Translations under genes and position numbers: made by a program
Assembly (NCBI GenBank): GCA_018873245.2
Contig: JAEMBT020000009.1
Span: 1,612,001 to 1,676,000, forward strand
Direction: 5' to 3'
Source of the DNA: Archegozetes longisetosus
Taxonomy: Eukaryota > Arthropoda > Arachnida > Sarcoptiformes > Trhypochthoniidae
DNA: 64,000 nucleotides
In this document: positions 24,072 through 34,951 of the stretch, one piece after another
Layout: each line of letters begins with the position of its first letter
Position numbering within the stretch: the first letter of the stretch is position 1
The notes under the pieces: model-generated
The model's database searches: none
The model's input: only the letters and a program-made list of their open reading frames with translations
What the model was told of the DNA's origin: nothing

Positions 24072-24660
24072 ATGCAGAAAGGATTTGAATATGAGATAAG
24101 CGGTCGAGAAATCGGGCAATTGTTTGGTCTATTACTCTTCAGGGGCTATCATTCTGTGCCCAATGAGAACTTACATTGGAGTACGAGTCGCGACATGAAT
24201 ATCCCTATAGTTCCTCAATTACATTTAATCGAAGGTTATAATGAAAGCATGGGTAGTGTCGATCTTTTAGATATACTTTTAGGTACGTATAGACCTCACC
24301 TTAGGGGCAAAAAGTGGCAGTGGAATTTATTTTGCAATGGCTTGAATATGACTCTGGTCGCAAGTTGTCGTCTTCATTGTGAAGTTCATGAGAAATCTCA
24401 ACAATTATCTGATTTAGAATTTCTTCGAAGTGTAACATAAGTATTGCTTCAATTGAATGACAACATTTCACCAAAACCAGGGCCTAAAGCGAAACTTCAA
24501 TGTAAGTATGTATTAGTGATGATCATTACCTTATCTCAACATCTCAAGGAAGATGCGCCGAATGCATGAAAAATACAAAGAAGAAGTGCTTCGGATGTGA
24601 TAATAGACTTTATCAAAATTTCTTCACTCTTTATCATCAAATTCAAGCTAATAATAAATA
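24072..24660 (+). pseudogene. Internally deleted piggyBac-like transposase
   Basis: The first part (FGLLLFRGYHSVPNENLHWS) matches the region before the first catalytic Asp of piggyBac-like transposases. After RDMNIPIV the frame jumps straight to the C-terminal core: YNESMGSVDLLDILLGTYRP, RGKKWQWNLF and SCRLHCEVH, which normally lie a couple of hundred residues later and follow the catalytic aspartates. A stop (24438-24440) and a frameshift follow. Then comes a cysteine-rich tail, SQGRCAECMKNTKKKCFGC, the zinc-binding end that binds transposon termini, with a stop at 24658-24660. The catalytic middle is therefore deleted without disturbing the frame. No TTAA-flanked ends were found. Confidence 0.85.
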
Positions 24661-25515
24661 ACTTTTCTTATATATATTGACATTTCATACTGTATTGAAA
24701 ACTTTTGAGAGTCTAATGTTCCACTTAAGGAGCATTCGGGAAATCAAACTTCTGGTCAAAATAAAAATCTGAACTTTTGTCTATCCTAATTAGACCTAAT
24801 TTGGTAAAATATCAAAAAATTAGAAAGTTCTACTGATCAGAACATAATTCGGACTTTAAAACTTTAAAGGAGTTTCAGGTTTAAAATTAATTAATTCGTT
24901 CTTTTTGTAATAATAAGTGAACTAAAAATTTCAATTACAACAATGATTAGCGAAAGGGGGCTTCAGTGTGTTTCAGCTAGATACATCAGAGTTCTGTTCG
25001 ATTCTGTATAAGTCAGCTCAATACTTTAGAATTATGACCAGTCAGTACTTTGACTGTCGGTACTTCGACTAGGTCCCTTTAATATTACAATTTTCGATAG
25101 AAAAATTCCATGTCCTAAAGAGTTCTTTGTCTTGCCCTCTAATTAATCATTTAATATGGATTATTTGCATTATGAATCACAACAAATGAATTTGGATACA
25201 GAATTACATTTTGTTCCTGCCTGGTCTTATGTGATAAACTATCAAACAGACTCCAATATGCACAAAAACTTATGTACGACTACTTTTCGAAATTAGATAT
25301 TAGCATTAACTCACTCAATGCCGATTCTATAAGTAATGAATTGATTGATGGAACTGCATAACCTCATTAAACACTAAATTTTCTATTAATACTTGTTATA
25401 GTAATAACAATCACTTCTACACTAATATGACTCAAATGAAGAAAGCTGAGTAAAACTAATTCAAATAGCACTGAGAATAAAAGTACCAGGTCTGAAATTC
25501 AAACAATAGAGATAA
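24661..25515. other. No recognised feature
   Basis: AT-rich sequence between the piggyBac relic and the Merlin-like element; nothing supportable. Confidence 0.4.
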
Positions 25516-25523
25516 GGGAAAAT

Positions 25524-26034
25524 GGGTGAATCTTAGCAATCCCTGCTCGGGGTGTTCCTATTGGCCTATATCAACGAGTCATATGTCGTTGGAAAGGTCT
25601 CGTCAAGCTGAGTTCAACGATACCATAGATGATGACCTGTGACCTCCGGTTCGCCGACGGGTGACCTTTGACCTCTGACCTATTACCACAATACTTAACC
25701 CCTGTAACATATATATCGTTGGAAAGGTTTCGCCAAGCTGAGTCCAACGATACCATACATGATGACCTGTGACCTCGGGTTCGCCGACGGGTGACCTTTA
25801 ATCCCCGACCTATTACAACAATACTTAACCCCTACAACATACATATCGTTGGAAAGGTCTTGACATACAGAGCTCAACGATGCCATACATGATGACCTGT
25901 GACCTCGGGTTCACCGACGGGTGACCTTTGACTTCTGACCTCTGACCGAAATACTTAACCCCTACAACATATATATCGTTGGAAAGGTCTCTTCCAACTG
26001 AATACAATGATAACGCTCATGTGATCTTGAGACC
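25524..26034. repeat. Left inverted arm, three 130-bp units
   Basis: TCGTTGGAAAGG recurs at 25586, 25716, 25846 and 25976, an exact 130-bp period. Every unit carries, read on the minus strand, AGGTCACAGGTCA (two nuclear-receptor half-sites spaced by one base) and a second cluster ending AAAGGTCACCCG. Open frames across the arm are chance products of the repeat. Confidence 0.95.
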
Positions 26035-26379
26035 TATTCAACATAAGTTTTGATTTTCAAATTATATTATCTCCCTATAAGATCAAATAATGCTTGTATA
26101 ATTTACCCTTTTGAGAAGGTATACATATTCATAATTTTCTTTATCTACTTTCCACAGCGTAAGCAATGCGGGTTTCAATATACTTTTTAGTCTTTATTAT
26201 CGCTAACGGTACTTCAGTACCAATTAATGGTGTCCTGCCCTTTTCAGGGCAACACCATAGCGATCCACCATCTTATCAGTCAGTGAAAAAGTGACAAGTA
26301 ATGTTGAATTGCCGTTTTCACGGCACTATTCAATTCCTTCCACCTCTTCGACCGTATTCAATTTACATTTTTAATTTCA

Positions 26380-27512
26380 TTGGTTTTTGCTTTTAGTATT
26401 GGTATAATTTCATCATTCATGCTAAGACGTGCACGATCATCTATTGAATCAGACAGTTTTAACTTTTCCACCGTTTTCGATTATTTGAACATGTCTAATT
26501 TTAACCAAAAGTTTCGTAATGAGAATGATGCCATTGAGTTTTGTGAATTGATGAGTTTACTTCCTAGCCAACTTTCTAATCCTAAACCATCTTGTGTTAA
26601 TCACCCGGATACTGAATGCATTATTATGAAAGCTCAAAGAGAAAAATTGCATTGGATATATAGCTGTCCAATTTGTCGAAAATCTATTAGTCCTACTTCA
26701 TGGACATTCTTTGAAAGTTCTAAACTTTCGATAAGAGAAACATTGCGCATTGTATTGGCATTTGTAGCTGAGCTTACTAATCAACAAGCGGCAATTGAGT
26801 GTCATGTTGAAAAAATACAATTTCAAATTGGTATTCTGCTTGTAGAAAAGTTCAAGAGGTCATCTTATCCCAACCTGGACGTAAAATCGGAGGTCTATAT
26901 GATGAGGATGGCAAAATATTCAGTCATTTTGTCGAAATCGACGAAACTCACATTGTTCATCGTAAGTACAAGCGAGGCAGAATGTTAGAAGGAGAAAACA
27001 TATTTGGGTCGTAGGTGGGACATGCAGATTAACAAAAGAGGCATTCATGTTTCGAGTCCCAAATAGAACAGTTTCGGTTATTGACTGTTTAGTTAGAAAC
27101 TATGTTGAGCCAGGTTCAATCTTAGTTACCGATTCAGCTGCAGTTTATAAATACATTTCACTTAGGCAACATCATTTGTTTGACCATTATAGTGTCAATC
27201 ACAGCCTTCATTTTGTCTGTCCAGATGATAAACAAATACACACTCAAAATATTGAAAGCCGTTGGGCACAATTGAAAAAATATTAAAACTTATCGCTCAA
27301 ACAAATACATTGACCAATTCATTTCTCAATATTTATACAAATTTGCTCATTTTAAGAATAGAAAAGAAAAGTACAGTTATGGTCAAAGATTTAAACATTT
27401 TCTGAAAGATGTCGTTAAAGTTTATCCTGGACCTGCTCTTTATTTAGATAGACTTACTCTTCATCATCCACCATTATATCACGATACATTCCAAGATTCG
27501 AATCAAGAATAA
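26380..27512 (+). pseudogene. Merlin-like (IS1016/ISXO2-type) transposase, frameshifted
   Basis: The N-terminal part has a zinc-binding layout (CVNHPDTECIIM then YSCPICRKSIS and TSWTFFESS), as in ISXO2-like transposases. A shift near 26870 leads into VEIDETHIVHRK with the first Asp. A shift near 27002 leads into WVVGGTCRLTKEAFMFRVP and VTDSAAVYK with the second Asp, then HTQNIESRWAQLKK with the final Glu. A third shift near 27283 leads to YRSNKYIDQFISQYLYKF and RFKHFLKDVVK, ending at 27512. The DDE set is complete, but the gene needs three frame changes, two beside short homopolymers. An upstream start or exon is uncertain; the first ATG in frame is at 26419. Confidence 0.88.
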
Positions 27513-27652
27513 GATTCGAATTCTGATTAACGGAAAAATCAAGGTGTATTGAACTCATCGCCCCGTTTTAAGGGCGAAGGGAGGGAACAGGCGGTGCCTT
27601 GTGGGACAGTTCCCCAGGGCGCTCAACAGTGAAAACCTTCGTTTTGTTTTTT

Positions 27653-28163
27653 AGTCTCAAAGTGATATGAGTGTTATTATTGTATTCAGTTGGAAGAGAC
27701 CTTTCCAACGATATATATGTTGTAGGGGTTAAGTATTTCGGTCAGAGGTCAGAAGTCAAAGGTCACCCGTCGGTGAACCCGAGGTCACAGGTCATCATGT
27801 ATGGCATCGTTGAGCTCTGTATGTCAAGACCTTTCCAACGATATGTATGTTGTAGGGGTTAAGTATTGTTGTAATAGGTCGGGGATTAAAGGTCACCCGT
27901 CGGCGAACCCGAGGTCACAGGTCATCATGTATGGTATCGTTGGACTCAGCTTGGCGAAACCTTTCCAACGATATATATGTTACAGGGGTTAAGTATTGTG
28001 GTAATAGGTCAGAGGTCAAAGGTCACCCGTCGGCGAACCGGAGGTCACAGGTCATCATCTATGGTATCGTTGAACTCAGCTTGACGAGACCTTTCCAACG
28101 ACATATGACTCGTTGATATAGGCCAATAGGAACACCCCGAGCAGGGATTGCTAAGATTCACCC
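27653..28163. repeat. Right inverted arm, three 130-bp units
   Basis: Reverse complement of the left arm over 511 bp. The translations of the repeated units are identical in both arms; differences were seen only at the inner edge (GTGTTATTATTG against GCGTTATCATTG). On the plus strand it shows AGGTCAGAGGTCAAAGGTCA and AGGTCACAGGTCA in succession. Confidence 0.95.
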
Positions 28164-28171
28164 GGGAAAAT

Positions 28172-28966
28172 ATAAGCCATGAATTGATTAATGAAAGTAA
28201 CTGCACAAAGCCCAAAGGCAAAGTCAGAAAATTATTCTGACAATGAAATGAAACTACTTTTATAAGTAACTTACTTTATTTCTAATAACAATCAGTGATA
28301 ACTTTATTTCATGCACTCAATCATTTAATATTATGCACTATTTAGCATACGATCATTTAGCATTTATCGGTTTATTATTAGATTACATTTAGTTTATTTT
28401 ACAACTACTATAACATTAACCATTTTAAAAAGTTCAGTTCAGTATTTTGTATCTAACTTATTTGGAGTAATTTAAGATATAAAGGGAGGATGTTTAATTA
28501 CATACAGAAAAGGACGATATTCACTGAAATGATATGAACCAAAGTGGATTTCGTTTGTAGGTTAACGTTAGTTTTAAAGCGAAATACTGATCGCTTAACT
28601 GAAAGCACTGGTCTATCAATAGAACAAAACCATGGATTCTACCAATTCGATAAATTGGACCTCATCGCAAATACATTACTTAAAACGAGAGATAAAGTTG
28701 TAAAGTATTTTAATAATTTACAGTAGATAAACACAAACAATAATACTAATGCTTATCATAATGTTAATCATATTCTATTGACATAGCAATCAATGAATAT
28801 GTGTATTTCACAGCCTATCAACAGTCTTCCTTGCAATCGTAAGGAACATACATACTACTCGATGTATCCAAGATATAACTTTTATTAATTAGTATTTTAT
28901 GAGCGATACTTTTATTGTATATATATCATTTTTATTTGTTTTAAATTAAGATTTTTCATTATATAT
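28172..28966. other. Intergenic, one coding-like frame
   Basis: The frame 28544-28726 ends STGLSIEQNHGFYQFDKLDL with KTRDKVVKYFNNLQ before a stop. It looks better than noise but has no family, start context or splice partner, so no gene is called. Confidence 0.3.
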
Positions 28967-29751
28967 GTTAAAGTAAATTTTGATAATTAGTAAGTATTGA
29001 TAGTTACTAGTAAATATTGATATTTTCTGACCCTCGTAGTAAATTTTGATATTTACTAGTAATTATTGATATTCACTGACTTATTTTAGTAATTATCAAT
29101 ATTTTCTAAGACACCTCAGTAAATTTTGATTAAATACTTTGAGTGTAATGATCAACATAGGCTAGTCTGAACCTAGGCTAGCCCAGGCTCAAGGCTCAGC
29201 TCAAAAGCTATTATAGAGCCTAAGGCTCAGGCTCAGATCTTCAAAGCTCAAGCTTAAGCTTAAGGCTCAGTGAAAATGAACCTATGTCCATCATTATTTA
29301 AATGAATAAACTTGTATTATTTTAAAATGAGACATTACATCGTCTTAAGTACTATTTATTTAACAGGAGCTACAAGAAGCATTTTCTGATTTACAAATAT
29401 ATCTCTTTCCACAAATTTTTGCAATTACACTTTGTTATTAAAATAAATTTTATCTTATTAATTAACTTCATTTGAAATTTTAGAGCTAAAAATAGAATGA
29501 AATCAACTAAATATGAAGTTTTTTAACATTAAATCAGTACTTTTACACAACTTTTGCTGTCAAAATATAAGAAAGATTAGTAGATATATTGATATGTAAT
29601 GTCTATTTTAAAAATAATTATAACAATAAAAAAATCATTGAGATTTTAAGTTATTCAAGGTATTTTATCAAAATTTACTACGAGGGTCAGAAAATATCAA
29701 TATTTACTAGTAACTATCAATACTTACTAATTATCAAAATTTACTGTAACA
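28967..29751. repeat. Inverted-repeat element (MITE), 785 bp
   Basis: Arms of about 85 bp (28967-29052 and 29664-29751) are nearly perfect inverse copies, beginning TGTTA.AGTAAATTTTG, and contain the internal motif TACTAGTAA several times. The centre has no gene; it includes a GCTCA-rich tract. The right end touches the start of the next element directly. Confidence 0.85.
29160..29275. repeat. GCTCA-rich degenerate short tandem tract
   Basis: AGGCTCA and AGCTTAAGC-like words recur irregularly, a low-complexity tract inside the MITE. Confidence 0.7.
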
Positions 29752-29753
29752 TA

Positions 29754-30521
29754 CACTCGATTACACGGCCAACTAGGACGCTTTAAAGATTGATAGCTCT
29801 TGAACGGATAATCGGATTTCAAAATGGTTTTCACTAAATTGTAATTGGATAATGTTGAAATTGTTTGATATACTATTCGTTAAAATATTCACAAGGGTTG
29901 CAAAGTTATAGCAATTCTAGTAAAAACTTAATTTTCCATTAGAAGTAATGGTATACACTCGATTACACGGCCAACTAGGACGGTTTAAATCTTAATAGCA
30001 CTTGAAAGGATAATCCAATTTTCAAATGGTTTTCACTGAATTGTGGCTGGATAATGTAGGAGATGTTTGATATACCATTCGTTAAAATATTCACCAGGGT
30101 TATAAAATAATGAAACAAAAATTAAAAAATCAAACATTAATATTATTGTAATTTTGAAACTTTTAATTTTATTAAAAATGAATAGTGTGTATGGCGGAGG
30201 CCATACACACTATTTTAAAACAAATTTAGTATACAATCAATTGTTAACCGATTGTTTTCCAAACATAAACAAACAGAAAATGTCCAAAAACTACTTTCAA
30301 TTAGTCTATGCCATACACATATACCATCACTTCTAATGGAAAATTAAGTTTTTACTAGAATTGCTATAACTTTGCAACCCTTGTGAATATTTTAACGAAT
30401 AGTATATCAAACAATTTCAACATTATCCAGTTACAATTTAGTGAAAACCATTTTGAAATCCGATTATCCGTTCAAGAGCTATCAAGCTTTAAAGCGTCCT
30501 AGTTGGCCGTGTAATCGAGTG
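29754..30521. repeat. Inverted-repeat element with extra internal copy
   Basis: It begins CACTCGATTACACGGCC and ends with the inverse, flanked by TA. The unit of about 200 bp is present three times: plus orientation at 29754, a more diverged plus copy at 29956, and a nearly perfect minus copy at 30322-30521. No coding capacity. A 15-bp perfect hairpin lies in the middle. Confidence 0.85.
30181..30214. other. Perfect hairpin in MITE centre
   Basis: AATAGTGTGTATGGC, loop GGAG, then GCCATACACACTATT: a perfect 15-bp stem with a 4-base loop. Confidence 0.9.
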
Positions 30522-30718
30522 TATATATGTATTCGGTTTTAACAAATTGAACTCTTGGAGGTGGGCGGGTGATAATGTCATGCTTGGAATAATTACTTTA
30601 CTTTAAAGATACTCATAAATAAAATTTAAAACTTTACGACCTCCTCGTAGTGAATGAAGGAAAGAGTGTGAACATAGGAGAGTGGAGAGGGAGTGGATAT
30701 GAGGAGAAGTTTAAAAAT

Positions 30719-30720
<2 letters not shown>

Positions 30721-30756
<36 letters not shown>
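30721..30756. repeat. (CT)18 microsatellite
   Basis: Uninterrupted CT dinucleotide run of 36 bases. Confidence 0.98.
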
Positions 30757-30758
<2 letters not shown>

Positions 30759-31841
30759 GCACTCAATAGAAGAATTTTTTCTTATAAGTCGAGATAAGAC
30801 ATTTTTTTATGATAAAAGAAATATACGACTAACATATCAATCTTTGAATTTCATAAATAAACATTTAATTTTATTTGTGCAAATAATTCGTCTTATTGTG
30901 AATTGTTTAAAGCGTTTAGCATCAACTGATATGTCAACTTCACATCATATCCAATATCATATGTTCAGGATATGTCACTGTATTTGACATCTCAACATAG
31001 CTAAACTTTGTTTTAAATTTAGACTTAATTAGAAAAATATTAGTTTAAAAATTCTAGGTTAGGGTTAAATAATAAAAATTATAGTTAAAATTTCTTATCA
31101 ATAAAACTTTTACGTTAAATTTAATTGCATCCTAACCTACAAATTTAATGATAGTAAATTTCGGCTAGGTTTTTAGTAATTTAATTAGAAAACATTTTTT
31201 AAATTTGATTATGTAAAACTTAAATTGGGTGAGGTTAAATTAGTATAGCTAGGCTAGGTTAGACTTCGCGTCAGCAGCACTACAGTAGGAAACCGGGAAT
31301 GATCTCACCTTAACTGGAAGTGTGAGCCGTCTAAGCCGGAAGTGATGTTACAAAACGGAAGTTAAATCTTGACAAGCCAGATATATTCTACTCTTTCATT
31401 GGATCGAAGATTCCTTTACTTTTTGTTATTTCTAAATATTGGTATTTTAATTTGAGTAATTTATAAATGAAACCATTTTTTCGACTAATGTAACTCTTGT
31501 TCCATTTATCTATGTGAAGGTAGATTTGCCGACAAATATTTATAACAATTATTGCGATAGAGTCTTGATACAACGCATGTTTCAGTAGATTATTTTAATT
31601 GACATATTTACCTAATGTTTTTTGTCTTATTTTTCAATAAATATTTTTATAGTAATAGCAATGACTCATTCTTGTATGTATAGTACATATGTCATAAAGG
31701 TTATATTAAAATATGACTTTCATCGTTTGAACAAACACTTGTTATTTGTTTCAATATTTCTTTCATTGTGACTTTTCCATTGGTTATTTGTGCGAAAGAT
31801 ATTTTAAAAATAATTAATTATTTATTTCTTAATATTTCGAA
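30757..31841. other. Intergenic upstream of the GMC gene
   Basis: Contains scattered GGTTAGG/CTAGGTTAG words near 31.05-31.26 kb, possibly decayed telomere-like sequence, and a GC-richer patch with repeated CCGGAAGT words at 31.29-31.37 kb. No gene is supported. Confidence 0.4.
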
Positions 31842-33674
31842 ATGATTTCAATAACGCTAAAGCTATTTGCGATATCGCAAATTATAAATTACAGACAGAA
31901 CGTTCATAACAAATTAGTCTTTAGACAAATTCCCGATAAAACTTATGATTATATAGTAGTTGGAGCGGGTTCTGCGGGTTGTGTTGTAGCCGCGAGACTT
32001 GCTGAAAATGCATTTCACAATGTTTTACTACTAGAAGCTGGTGGACCACAAACCACAACCAGCGATATACCTGGTATGAAACATAGTGTTCAAGTTGAAA
32101 CATATCAACTTTCTTTTAATAATCAGAATCCTTTATTAATTTAAATAAAAGCAATGTGGACAGCTAGTACTGATCTGGACTGGAATTATCCAATTGTTCC
32201 TCAAAAAAATGCTTATTTTGCAAGAATTAATAACCAATGGAATATTCCAAGAGGTCGTGTATTTGGAGGATCTTCAGTACTCAATGGTATGAATTATTAT
32301 CGCGAAAGTGAACAATATTTCGATCTTTGGCAATCGCAGTTTGGAATCAAAAATTGGACATTCAATCAAAATTTGAAGTACTTCTTGAGATCTGAAAACA
32401 ATTTAGATCCGAAAATAGTACGACAAAGTCCTGGTTATCATAGAACTGGAGGAGAACTTGCTGTTTCAACAATAACTCCTGATATAATGCTTGATAGATA
32501 TTCTAAATCAGCTCAAATGTTGGGACACCCTCAAACATATACTGATGGGAGACAACCATTTGGTGTAACAATTTTGCAGAAGACCATCAAAGATGGTATC
32601 CGACAGTCATCTGCAACTGCATTCCTAGAGTCAAATTTAAAGATTAATTTGCATACAATTGGAAATTCTATTGTAACTAAAATTCTGTTCGATGAGAAAA
32701 AACGAGCGATTGGCGTGAATTTCAATAGAAATGGTTTGACTTATACTGTAAAAGCTCGTAAAGAAGTGATAATAAGTGCCGGAGTTATCGGATCACCACA
32801 ACTGTTAATGCTTTCGGGAATCGGACCTGAAGAGCATTTAAAATCTCTTAAGATTCCAGTTATTTCTAATTTAAGAGTTGGAGATAATATGCAACAATCA
32901 GTTGCTTTGTCTCTTTATTATGACATCAAAAACCAATCAGAAATAGAGAAACCGATTTCAAACATAGATAATCAATATGATTATTTTGTCAAACATACTG
33001 GGCCTTTAGCCTATAGTGGGTCAGGAATGCATTGTTTCAAAGAAATTGTGTTCAAAAATGCAAGCAATGGATGTAATCTTCCAGGAGTCGTCTTGGTTAG
33101 TGATGACTTGGAAGCAATGGTCTCCAATTTCAAACTGAAAGATCAATGGAAAGACTACTTCAGACCATATCTCAATAGATCTGCTTTTATTCTATTAAGT
33201 CTGGTTCGTAGACCTAAAAGTATTGGAACTATACGTTTGGTATCTGATAATCCATTCGATTATCCACTGATAGATCCATGTATATTCTGCAATCAGACAG
33301 ATATTGATGAATTGGTCAAAACAACAAAACTAGCACTCAATGTGTTTGAGAGCTCATACTTTAAACAATTTGTCGAAATATATAAGAATCCAGTACCCGG
33401 TTGTAACCCATGTCCTGATCAATATTTTTGTGATTCGTATTTACGATGTGTCGCACAAACCAATACTTTTTATTTTGTTCCCGTTGGTACGTGTAGAATT
33501 GGTTCTGTTGGTGATGAAAATGCAGTCGTTGACGAAAGACTGAGAGTTAAAGGGGTTTCAAGATTAAGAGTTATTGATTCCTCTGCTGTTCCTTTACCTG
33601 GTGAGCATATGAGTGCTATTTCTTTAATGGTTGGTGAAAAAGGTGCTCAGTTTGTGAAAGATGATGCAATTTGA
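31842..33674 (+). CDS. GMC oxidoreductase, glucose-dehydrogenase-like
   Basis: Two exons (31842-32073, 32152-33674; 78-bp GT-AG intron, phase 1) give 584 residues, normal for the family. A weak hydrophobic N terminus precedes the FAD-binding fold: [19 protein letters not shown] at about 35-53 with LLLEAGG. Next come the first GMC signature [15 protein letters not shown] (about 110-125) and the second [19 protein letters not shown] cysteine-rich loop ([16 protein letters not shown]) and C-terminal VPVGTCRIG and [20 protein letters not shown] follow. Insect relatives oxidise glucose or other alcohols with FAD and a quinone. Two active-site positions differ: the catalytic His of the usual HPVGTC is Val, and the usual Asn/His of the NAPTIM box is Ser (SAISLM). 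Fold intact, activity doubtful. No broken codons; AATAAA follows at 33751. Confidence 0.93.
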
Positions 33675-33750
33675 GAATCAATTATTTAGCCTTTTCTAAT
33701 TAATTAGACACTATAAGGTGATTGTTGTGGCTGATTAATCTCTAAATTGA

Positions 33751-33756
33751 AATAAA
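33751..33756 (+). terminator. Polyadenylation signal of the GMC gene
   Basis: AATAAA 76 bases after the stop codon at 33672-33674. Confidence 0.5.
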
Positions 33757-34077
33757 AATGCAGATGACAAAACTTTATAATTTTATTAGAATTCAATATA
33801 AGGTCATTTAAACTTAATTAAATTTCATTTTCATTTTCATTTTCTTAAATTTAATATCTCTTTACATATCCTGGATTAAAAATAAATCAAAAATAGTCAC
33901 AAATGAGTCACAGATGAGTCAAAAATAGATGACAAAGTTAAGGAAATGAAAATTTGCTGTTTTCTTAATTCCAATAGTGAAAATAAATGACTGCATGAAT
34001 GAGAGGAGAAAACAGAAAACTTCAATATTTAAACCTAATAATAATTAAACTCACTTTAAAGTATATTGCATTGATAT

Positions 34078-34293
34078 CTATATGACAAGCATATTGAGTA
34101 GTAGAGCAACTAATGCAAATCCGAAATCAGTAAAATTATCAAAGCGTTTATCGTCGCTTCGGTAACCTTGGCCTTCTTTAATGATTGAAATTAAATAATA
34201 TTTCGAATTATTCCTATGATCAAAACTTAATTGTTGAAGAATAGCCGATAATTCTCGTACAACATTATAGCTAACCATTGGAGTATACGGACC
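34078..34293 (-). CDS. Candidate last exon with GPI-type tail
   Basis: After a TTTGTAG acceptor the minus strand reads GPYTPMVSYNVVRELSAILQ, then FDHRNNSKYYLISIIKEGQG, and ends FTDFGFALVALLLNMLVI at a stop. A short polar spacer followed by a terminal hydrophobic tail is the layout of a GPI-anchor signal or a C-terminal membrane anchor. No preceding exon was found up to about 34.9 kb, where repeats begin. Family unknown. It could be the last exon of a gene split by the repeat insertions, or a remnant. Confidence 0.35.
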   Translation of the reverse strand, partial: GPYTPMVSYNVVRELSAILQQLSFDHRNNSKYYLISIIKEGQGYRSDDKRFDNFTDFGFALVALLLNMLVI

Positions 34294-34951
34294 CTACAAA
34301 CACATTCTCATTTGTTGTTGACCCAATTTGATTCATTTTTAGTTAATTGAAATTCATACCTAATGAGAGTGACTTCACCTTAATGGCATGGAAGTTTACT
34401 TCTGTTTGTAGAAAAACTTTTCATTAAAGTAAATTTAACAGTACTTTCGATTCAAGAACTGAAGTAAGCTTACCTATAAAACATTATCTTACACACAAAA
34501 GATTAAAAATTCAACTCTTCGATAGAGTAAAAAAGAGTTGGAACTCAACCTTAATGAGTGATTTAATCAGTGATTTTAAAAAGAAAGTTCTCCGAGAAAT
34601 GAGTTACGTCACAAATCGAGAAATTTCTTTTGTGAACTTCCTTTTGAATATGAATTTCTTATTGCATGTCACGAACCTCTCAGTAGAGGAAATTAAATAA
34701 TTACATATATTTGTATTATTGAAAATTATTCACTAACATATAACCAAATTTGTTAACTTATTCTCAATGATTAACTAAGAATAAAGATGGTTATGAAGCA
34801 ATAGTAACTATTTAACAAAAAATACTCACTTTTGGGACACAAATTTTCTAATCAACGGTATGATTTAATGGCTATACTTCAGTATATGGCCAGCAAGCTT
34901 TTGAAAGAAAAAGTATCTCAAATGATAGTACTCGAAGAGCTGATTCCAGTG

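Larger units (their letters stand above)
25524..28163 (+). mobile_element. Merlin-like DNA transposon, complete ends
   Basis: The element is 2,640 bp, bounded by GGGTGAATCTTAGCAATCC and its inverse, and flanked by a perfect 8-bp duplication GGGAAAAT at 25516-25523 and 28164-28171. Eight- to nine-bp duplications and an IS1016/ISXO2-like transposase define the Merlin superfamily. It has very long (511 bp) inverted arms, each made of three 130-bp tandem units, around a broken transposase gene. Perfect TSD and almost identical arms suggest a young insertion, or arm gene conversion, despite the frameshifted transposase. Confidence 0.93.

Noticed and set aside
25571..26007. Minus-strand frames of about 60 residues repeated three times
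   Set aside because: They are translations of the 130-bp units in the Merlin arms and appear mirrored in the right arm; no start, splice or family evidence of a protein.
32531..32725. Minus-strand frame inside the GMC gene
   Set aside because: Shadow of the GMC coding sequence.
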